The notes below the pieces were generated by a model that was not told where the DNA came from, did no database searches, and saw only the letters and a program-made list of their open reading frames with translations. The position numbers were made by a program, and so were the translations under genes. A DNA stretch of 64,000 nt from contig JAQTQX010000001.1 of the NCBI GenBank assembly GCA_028712075.1, forward strand, positions 124,001 through 188,000, written 5' to 3'. Source of the stretch: Desulfuromonadaceae bacterium. GTDB lineage: Bacteria > Desulfobacterota > Desulfuromonadia > Geobacterales > Pseudopelobacteraceae. Positions 59,422-64,000 of this stretch are shown piece by piece; position 1 is the stretch's first letter, and every line of letters begins with the position of its first letter.

Positions 59422-59462
59422 TGCTATGGTTGCGCAACGCTACTCAGTGAGGGAGACCTTTC

Positions 59463-59726
59463 ATGGACTTGATTGAGAATATGGAGCAGGCACGGCGGCT
59501 GGCGAGGGCTATTCTTTCTGATGTGGCCATGTACAACAAGGACAAGGTGGAAAGCGGCATCAAGAATGATAATATCTTTGATCTTCTCAGCGAAGAGCTT
59601 GAGGAGGGGCGCCAGCATTTTCTCTCCCGGGTATCGACAGGCATAGATCCGGACCGGATCTATGAGACCGCTGTCGTTGATGTACTGATCAAACGGGCCG
59701 GCAAGTTCGAATCGTCCATCTGGTAG
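59463..59726 (+). CDS. Small helical protein of unknown function
   Basis: 87 residues, acidic, all-helical by composition, with no cysteine, signal or membrane segment. 'EQARRLARAILSDVAMYNKDKVESGIKNDNIFDLLSEELEEGRQHFLSRV' is the core region, and it resembles the short tails seen after zinc-ribbon or TPR proteins in Geobacter, but no family name can be given. GGGAGACC upstream of ATG 59463. It lies between the protease and rluD, all on the plus strand, and may be co-transcribed with either. Confidence 0.7.
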   Translation: MDLIENMEQARRLARAILSDVAMYNKDKVESGIKNDNIFDLLSEELEEGRQHFLSRVSTGIDPDRIYETAVVDVLIKRAGKFESSIW

Positions 59727-59805
59727 CAGCGCGTATCTGTTTGATTTCTGTGAAGGCGTACCTGTCCCGGTACGCCTTTGTTTTTTCAATTGATTGAGGA
59801 ACGTT

Positions 59806-60762
59806 ATGGACCATATTATTCTCACCTTTTCCCCTGAAAACGAGCCGACCAGAATCGACCAATTCCTGAGCAGCGCACTGGAGGGAGAATCGCGGGCAGC
59901 CGTCCAGCGCTTTATCGAAAGCGGTGCTGTCCTGGTTGACGGCAAGCAGGTGCGCCCGTCGCTGAAACTCAGGGGGGGTGAGCTGGTCGAAATTGACATT
60001 CCGGAACCGACTCCGGCAACACCACAGGCCGAGGATATTCCTCTTGATGTGTTGTATGAAGACGGCGATCTGATTGTGATCAACAAACCGGCCGGAATGG
60101 TCGTACATCCCGGTGCCGGCAACAGCTGCGGCACCTTGGTCAATGCCCTGCTGGCCCACTGTCATGACCTCGCCGGTATCGGGGGGGAACTGCGCCCCGG
60201 CATTGTCCACCGCCTCGACAAAGGCACCTCAGGCGTGCTCGTGGCAGCCAAGCACGACCGGTCCCATCATGCGCTTGCAGAACAGTTTGCCGTTCATTCC
60301 GTCAAAAGGATTTACCAGGCGCTGATCTACGGCTCTCCCGAGACAGATACCGGCAAGATCGAGGGGATCATCGGGCGTCATCCGACCGAGCGGCTTCGTT
60401 TATCAGGGAAGGCAAGAAACGGCAAGCATGCCGTGACACGCTGGAAGGTGAAGGAGCGTTACGGCAGGATATCACTGGTGGAGCTGAGGCTTGAAACCGG
60501 GCGCACTCACCAGATCCGGGTGCATTTGACTGAAGCCGGTTTTCCGCTGCTCGGCGACCCACTCTACCCGGATGGCGGGCGCTGCAACAACATTCCGGAC
60601 ACCAAACTGCGGGGCATGATCAGCCGCCTCGGCCGACAGGCGCTCCATGCGCACTGTCTCGGTTTCATTCATCCATCAAGCGGCGAGTATATCGAGTTTA
60701 CAACCGAACCGCCGGAGGATCTGCAGGAACTGCTGAGATATCTCAGGAAAGAGGAAGAGTAA
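59806..60762 (+). CDS. rluD: RluA-family 23S rRNA pseudouridine synthase (RluD-like)
   Basis: 318 residues from ATG 59806 (TTGAGGAACGTT before it; an in-frame TTG at 59794 is rejected). An S4 RNA-binding domain (about 12-75: 'RIDQFLSSALEGESRAAVQRFIESGAVLVDGK' region) precedes the catalytic domain with the signature 'HRLDKGTSGVLVAAK', whose Asp is the nucleophile, and 'LETGRTHQIRVHL'. RluD makes pseudouridines 1911, 1915 and 1917 in helix 69. RluC is an alternative, but the S4 layout and length fit RluD better. Its TAA is the first three bases of the dispersed repeat. Confidence 0.9.
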   Translation: MDHIILTFSPENEPTRIDQFLSSALEGESRAAVQRFIESGAVLVDGKQVRPSLKLRGGELVEIDIPEPTPATPQAEDIPLDVLYEDGDLIVINKPAGMVVHPGAGNSCGTLVNALLAHCHDLAGIGGELRPGIVHRLDKGTSGVLVAAKHDRSHHALAEQFAVHSVKRIYQALIYGSPETDTGKIEGIIGRHPTERLRLSGKARNGKHAVTRWKVKERYGRISLVELRLETGRTHQIRVHLTEAGFPLLGDPLYPDGGRCNNIPDTKLRGMISRLGRQALHAHCLGFIHPSSGEYIEFTTEPPEDLQELLRYLRKEEE

Positions 60763-60887
60763 TACCAATTCCAGATCATAGATGATCTCAAGGCGGCGAG
60801 GAATCGGCGACGGAGGCGTACTTCAAGTACGTTGAGGAGCCGATGACGAGCCAACGAAGAGAGGGCTATGATCTGGAATTGGAATAA
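60760..60887. repeat. Dispersed inverted-repeat element, best-preserved copy 3
   Basis: 128 bp. The left terminus TAATACCAATTCCAGATCAT and the right terminus ATGATCTGGAATTGGAATAA are inverted repeats of about 20 bp with one or two mismatches. Inside is a short palindrome CGTACTT-C-AAGTACG. The element supplies the rluD stop at one end and the last codons of the convergent HAD gene at the other. Confidence 0.85.
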
Positions 60888-61506
60888 GCAGTGATTCCAG
60901 CCGGAACAGCTGCTCAAGGCTCTGAATCAGGTACACGGGACAGCCAAGCTGTTCCGGAATACGCAGGTCAACGTCATAGCGGTCACCGACAAACAGCACC
61001 GATTCGGGGCGCAGCCGCACCTGCTCCAACACCTTCTGAACCATCCGTTCATCCGGTTTCCCCTGCCAGGTGTCATCAATGGTAAAAATGCCGCTCATGA
61101 CGCTGTCAAAGCCAAGATAATTGATAATGCGGGTCGCCAGGACACGATTGTTATTCGTATAAATGTAGAGTGCAAAGCGCTTGGCAAGGCGCTCCAGCAG
61201 CTGCACCACCTTTTCATCACGAATTAAAAAAACTTCCGGCCGCAGGATCGCTTCAAAAAATCGATGCAGTCCCTGAACGGTGCCACCAAGCTCGGCACAA
61301 ACTGCCGAAAGCGTCGATTTTGTGCCGTTTTCCTCCTCAAGCCTCAGGCGGGTTGCCGCCATAAGCTCCGACGCATCGGAGTGGTCGAGCAGCTTCAGTT
61401 CAGCAATATAGGCGACAGCAGCCTCTTTTATTTCGTCAGCAAAACGGTCATTGACATACAACGTGCCATCGAGATCAAAGACAATCCCACGAATATCAGC
61501 AGACAT
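60823..61506 (-). CDS. HAD-superfamily phosphatase-like hydrolase
   Basis: 227 residues from ATG 61506 (GGAGGG about 13 bp upstream; the frame to 61542 would overlap the preceding gene). HAD motif I is 'IVFDLDGTLYVN' (Asp11, Asp13), motif II 'IYTNNN', the motif III Lys lies in 'QGKPDERM', and motif IV is 'LFVGDRYDVDLRIP'. Phosphoglycolate-phosphatase-like class with a helical cap; substrate unknown. The final 21 codons (from about 'LLIPIPDHSPLFVGSS') are encoded by the dispersed repeat, so the native C-terminus has been replaced by repeat-derived sequence. Confidence 0.87.
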   Translation of the reverse strand: MSADIRGIVFDLDGTLYVNDRFADEIKEAAVAYIAELKLLDHSDASELMAATRLRLEEENGTKSTLSAVCAELGGTVQGLHRFFEAILRPEVFLIRDEKVVQLLERLAKRFALYIYTNNNRVLATRIINYLGFDSVMSGIFTIDDTWQGKPDERMVQKVLEQVRLRPESVLFVGDRYDVDLRIPEQLGCPVYLIQSLEQLFRLESLLIPIPDHSPLFVGSSSAPQRT

Positions 61507-61517
61507 GAACACCGATC

Positions 61518-62666
61518 TTACCCTCCTATTTTTTGCTGACACAGTAAGCGAGGTGCCGTAACGCCCTTGGATTGAATCAGCACTTTAAACGTGTCTCCCA
61601 TGCCCCCTTCGGGAAGGATCAGTTTTTTCAGGGTCAAACGAAGCCGTAATTTTTCTTCATCAGACCGTACAGAGCGCTCAATCTCTTCAATTTCTTCGAT
61701 AATACCCGTTGCAAGAAGAAAGCGGTACTGCTCTCCAAACCAGATATTCTGCAATCCTGCCGTTTCACCGCAGAGCATCAGGGTGGTGAAATCAACGTGG
61801 CTTGTAATGTCCTGCAATCCTGGTCGAATATACGGATTTTCTTCGGTCTGGTGGCGGTAATAACAAAGCAGCGTTCCAGACTTGCGGCGCGGTGTGTAGA
61901 GTTCCGCCGCCGGGTAGCCATAGTCGATTGTCAGGATAAAGCCCTGCTGAAGCGCACTGGCCGCAACTGCCAGCCACGCGGGAGCATTCAGATTGATTTC
62001 AGCGTGCTGGGTCGGGTGGAGTTCAACCCCCACACGCTTTAGATGCGCCGCTAGCTCCGGTGTTGATGGTTCGTCCGCCTCTTCGGCAAATTCCCCATTT
62101 TTCAAGGTGACATACACTTCCTTCAAACCGTCTGACGCCATGACAACCCGATGGGTCGGCAATGCATCGATCAGTTCGTTGGAATAGAGGCAGCCGCTGA
62201 AGGTAAAACGGCCCGATGCAAATTCATCGGGAGAAAGCCAGACAAGCCGGTCGCTATGACCAGCAAGCATTTCACGTTGCGCAGCCTCAAGTGACGGTTC
62301 CTGCTCCACAAGCACCAGGCGCACCCCATGGTACATGTCCGGTTCGCGCTCCACAAGAAAATCCATGATATCGCACGCCAGCCGACCGTTGCCGGCGCCG
62401 CATTCAACCAGAGTGAACTCACCCGGATTCCCCATGGTTCGCCACATCTGGGCAATTTCACGGGCGATGACCCGACCGAAGGCGGCATGCACGGTGATAC
62501 TGGTATAAAAATCCCCCTCGGCGCCGACTTTACGCCCCGCCGAGGTATAATAACCGATACCCGGTTCGTACAGGCATGCTGCCATGAAGTCAACAAAGGT
62601 GATGCGCCCTTGATCAGCAATGCGGGCCGCAATGATGCTGCTGAGCGGAGTGGTTTCGATTGTCAT
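61518..62666 (-). CDS. MidA/NDUFAF7-like SAM-dependent methyltransferase
   Basis: 382 residues from ATG 62666; the long upstream extension of the open frame looks non-coding. Family landmarks: 'ITFVDFMAACLYEPGIGYYTS' region, 'GDFYTSITVHAAFGRVIARE', SAM motif 'LVECGAGNGRLACDIMDFL', 'YSNELIDALPTHRVV' and 'ILTIDYGYPAAELY'. Mitochondrial NDUFAF7 dimethylates an arginine of complex I subunit NDUFS2, and bacterial members may modify NuoCD-type or other proteins. The HAD gene follows 11 bp downstream, suggesting a two-gene operon. Confidence 0.88.
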   Translation of the reverse strand: MTIETTPLSSIIAARIADQGRITFVDFMAACLYEPGIGYYTSAGRKVGAEGDFYTSITVHAAFGRVIAREIAQMWRTMGNPGEFTLVECGAGNGRLACDIMDFLVEREPDMYHGVRLVLVEQEPSLEAAQREMLAGHSDRLVWLSPDEFASGRFTFSGCLYSNELIDALPTHRVVMASDGLKEVYVTLKNGEFAEEADEPSTPELAAHLKRVGVELHPTQHAEINLNAPAWLAVAASALQQGFILTIDYGYPAAELYTPRRKSGTLLCYYRHQTEENPYIRPGLQDITSHVDFTTLMLCGETAGLQNIWFGEQYRFLLATGIIEEIEEIERSVRSDEEKLRLRLTLKKLILPEGGMGDTFKVLIQSKGVTAPRLLCQQKIGG

Positions 62667-62724
62667 GTACTTACGTGCTCCCTTTGAAGGCGATTCCAGC
62701 AAGTTACAAGGAAGTAAATATTCC

Positions 62725-63756
62725 TCAAACCCATGCACCCTTTTCTGAACTGTCCTTTTTCTTTCCGCGATACATCTCACGCATCTCTTTGACCTGGCGT
62801 TTGACCTCTTTGCGCAGTTCCACCGGCTCAAGCACCTCAGCGTGAATGCCGTAGGAAAGTATCCACGATACCAGTTCCATCTCGCCCGCCGCCTTGAAGT
62901 CAACCGTCACTCTTCCCGCAGCATCGGTGGTCATGTGCTGGCCAGGCATCCAGATCCTGCCGGTGACGGCATGGGCAATGTCAGAGGAAAAGCGTACCTG
63001 CACACGCATCATCGTGTCGCTCACCAGGCCAAAAGCGCTGCTGAAATGGGCCTCCGGCTGGTAGTTGTCCGGAATGTCAAAACGTATGCGGGTGAGTTCG
63101 ATCCCCCGGATGCGCTCAAGGGCAAAAAGTCGCATACCGGGACGGTTATGGGCCTTGCCGAGTAGATAGATGCCCCCCTTGTGGAAGACCATGGTATAGG
63201 GATCAACCTCGTATGTATCTGCTGAACCGACACCTTTTTTGGCATATGCAAGACGAATCCGGTACTGCAGCAGAAGCGCTTTCTGCAGATCAGGGATATA
63301 GCCTGCAACCGGAGTGTAATCACGCGCTCCGTTGAAAAGCGGCAGTGAACAGCGGGCAATTCGCTCCAGATGGGCGGCATACCGGTCCGGAAGCACCGAA
63401 TGGATGCTCTTGAACAGGTCATCAATTTCCCCCTGGAACGGAGTGCCGACCAGATGTGCTCCGAGAGAGCGCAACATGTAGAGCGACATCAGCTGCGGAA
63501 GAGTAAAGGTGATCGGTTGAAGGTTGCGTGATCTCGTTAGAAAGCTATAGACCTTTTTCCCATCGCGCCACTCCGTTGTCAAAGAATATCCTGCCTGTTC
63601 AACCGCGTTTAAATCGCGGTGAATGGTACGCCGGTCAACGTCGAACGCCTCGGCAAGCTCGTCAAGTGTCAGTCCGCTCCTGGTTTCCAGCAGCCTGATA
63701 ATGGAGTGCAGTCGCCCCGCCTGGGAATATTTTTTTGCCGGTTTTCCCTTCAGCAT
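62725..63756 (-). CDS. WYL-domain transcriptional regulator
   Basis: 343 residues from ATG 63756 (AAGGGAGAAG upstream). An N-terminal winged HTH of the DeoR/HTH_11 type (about 12-65: 'IIRLLETRSGLTLDELAEAFDVDRRTIHRDL' region) is followed by a WYL domain (about 150-230, 'IRLAYAKKG', 'YTMVFHKGGIYLLGKAHNR') and a WCX-like C-terminal part ending in a basic tail ('ELRKEVKRQVKEMREMYRGKKK'). WYL domains sense nucleic acid or nucleotide ligands; many such regulators control phage-defence or DNA-repair genes. It is divergent from a YqaA-like gene with a palindromic candidate operator between them. Confidence 0.9.
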   Translation of the reverse strand: MLKGKPAKKYSQAGRLHSIIRLLETRSGLTLDELAEAFDVDRRTIHRDLNAVEQAGYSLTTEWRDGKKVYSFLTRSRNLQPITFTLPQLMSLYMLRSLGAHLVGTPFQGEIDDLFKSIHSVLPDRYAAHLERIARCSLPLFNGARDYTPVAGYIPDLQKALLLQYRIRLAYAKKGVGSADTYEVDPYTMVFHKGGIYLLGKAHNRPGMRLFALERIRGIELTRIRFDIPDNYQPEAHFSSAFGLVSDTMMRVQVRFSSDIAHAVTGRIWMPGQHMTTDAAGRVTVDFKAAGEMELVSWILSYGIHAEVLEPVELRKEVKRQVKEMREMYRGKKKDSSEKGAWV

Positions 63757-63825
63757 CGCTTCTCCCTTGCCGAATCCTGATTTATCGATACAATGTTGCA
63801 GATACGTCACAGCGACAGCGGGGGC

Positions 63826-63853
63826 ATTGTAGCGGTTTGAGCCATTTTGACAA
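63826..63853 (-). promoter_or_regulatory. Promoter of the WYL regulator gene
   Basis: Minus strand: TTGTCA (63853-63848), 16-bp spacer, TACAAT (63831-63826), 69 bp before ATG 63756. Its -35 overlaps a forward-strand TTGACA (63847-63852) that could serve the divergent gene, although the forward -10 spacing is short. Confidence 0.5.
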
Positions 63854-63861
63854 CCAATTTC

Positions 63862-63876
63862 TGACATATATTGTCA
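63862..63876. promoter_or_regulatory. Palindromic candidate operator in the WYL / yqaA divergent region
   Basis: TGACA-TATAT-TGTCA, a perfect 5-bp dyad with a 5-bp centre, directly before the downstream ATG. An additional TGACA half-site lies at 63848-63852. The natural candidate to bind it is the adjacent WYL regulator. Confidence 0.4.
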
Positions 63877-64000
63877 TGCTGCATGACTGGCTTAATCAGC
63901 CCGGTTATCTGGCGCTTTTCTGCATGAGCTTACTCGCGTCAACGTTGCTGCCTCTTGGATCGGAATGGCTGCTGGTGACCATGCTGGTCGCCGGGTATGA
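63876..64000 (+). CDS. YqaA-like (SNARE-associated/DedA-type) membrane protein, 3' partial
   Basis: 41 codons from ATG 63876 run off the right edge without a stop. 'YLALFCMSLLASTLLPLGSE' followed by 'WLLVTMLVAGY' is the typical N-terminal re-entrant helix of YqaA/DedA-type proteins ('LAATLLPGGSE' in relatives). These are inner membrane proteins of uncertain transport role. The start is weakly supported: there is no clear ribosome site, and the ATG overlaps the palindrome. Confidence 0.65.
   Translation, partial: MLHDWLNQPGYLALFCMSLLASTLLPLGSEWLLVTMLVAGY

Noticed and set aside
62667..62903. N-terminal extension of the MidA-like gene
   Set aside because: The 79 extra codons are Arg/Cys-rich without family similarity and overlap the upstream WYL gene's 3' end. 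ATG 62666 fits the family start.

Overview
The window reads as chromosomal DNA of a deltaproteobacterium of the Desulfuromonadales (Geobacter / Pelobacter / Trichlorobacter type). This is inferred from gene content rather than from a marker gene: prepilin-like proteins, many hybrid histidine kinases, an MJ0042 zinc-ribbon/DUF3426 protein, a GH57–galT–nucleotidyltransferase carbohydrate block, a FKBP isomerase with a Cys/His-rich insert, and strong GGAGG ribosome sites. No rRNA, tRNA, CRISPR array or intact transposase gene was seen.

Layout. (1) 0.2-1.9 kb: two tandem prepilin-like genes, each closed by its own near-identical intrinsic terminator. (2) 1.9-14.0 kb, minus strand: a tight operon of four B12-binding-type radical SAM proteins, one SPASM-type radical SAM protein, one radical SAM homologue that has lost all three cluster cysteines, two family-2 glycosyltransferases, a methyltransferase and a YdcF-like membrane protein. 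This is the best candidate for an undescribed biosynthetic system. (3) 14.1-19.0 kb, minus: DUF2304 protein, a DPM-like glycosyltransferase and two TMTC-like membrane/TPR proteins, which together look like a lipid-linked sugar donor and GT-C glycosylation module. (4) 19.1-29.7 kb, plus: cysS, a Cys-rich GAF sensor kinase with its response regulator, a sugar nucleotidyltransferase/phosphomutase-like fusion, GH57 and galT (glycogen/storage sugar metabolism), and a TIGR02757 protein. (5) 29.8-35.7 kb: zinc-ribbon protein, FKBP, DivIVA-like, LysM/TPR and a long coiled-coil exported protein.

(6) 35.9-38.2 kb is a decaying locus. It holds the eroded C-terminal end of one ammonium transporter gene, a periplasmic-binding-domain/hybrid-kinase gene collapsed by deletion, and a second ammonium transporter gene split by a one-base frameshift in a homopolymer but still preceded by a good sigma-54 promoter. 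(7) 38.3-49.8 kb: uvrC, miaA, a cold-shock gene, yggT, an HDAC-like deacetylase with two unrecognised partners, small membrane proteins, a DUF401 permease, elbB and an M48 protease. (8) 50-57 kb: a phosphorelay block of two large hybrid kinases and a response regulator, interrupted by two broken response regulator genes. (9) 57-64 kb: XRE/cupin regulator, HtrA/DegP-type lipoprotein protease, rluD, HAD phosphatase, MidA-like methyltransferase, WYL regulator and the start of a YqaA-like membrane protein.

A dispersed inverted-repeat element of about 120-130 bp occurs three times, plus two fragments. In five cases the element's outermost bases are the stop codon of the neighbouring gene, and in one case a gene reads through part of the element and gains a new C-terminus. 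All start choices, promoters and residue numbers come from reading the sequence by eye. No database search was possible.
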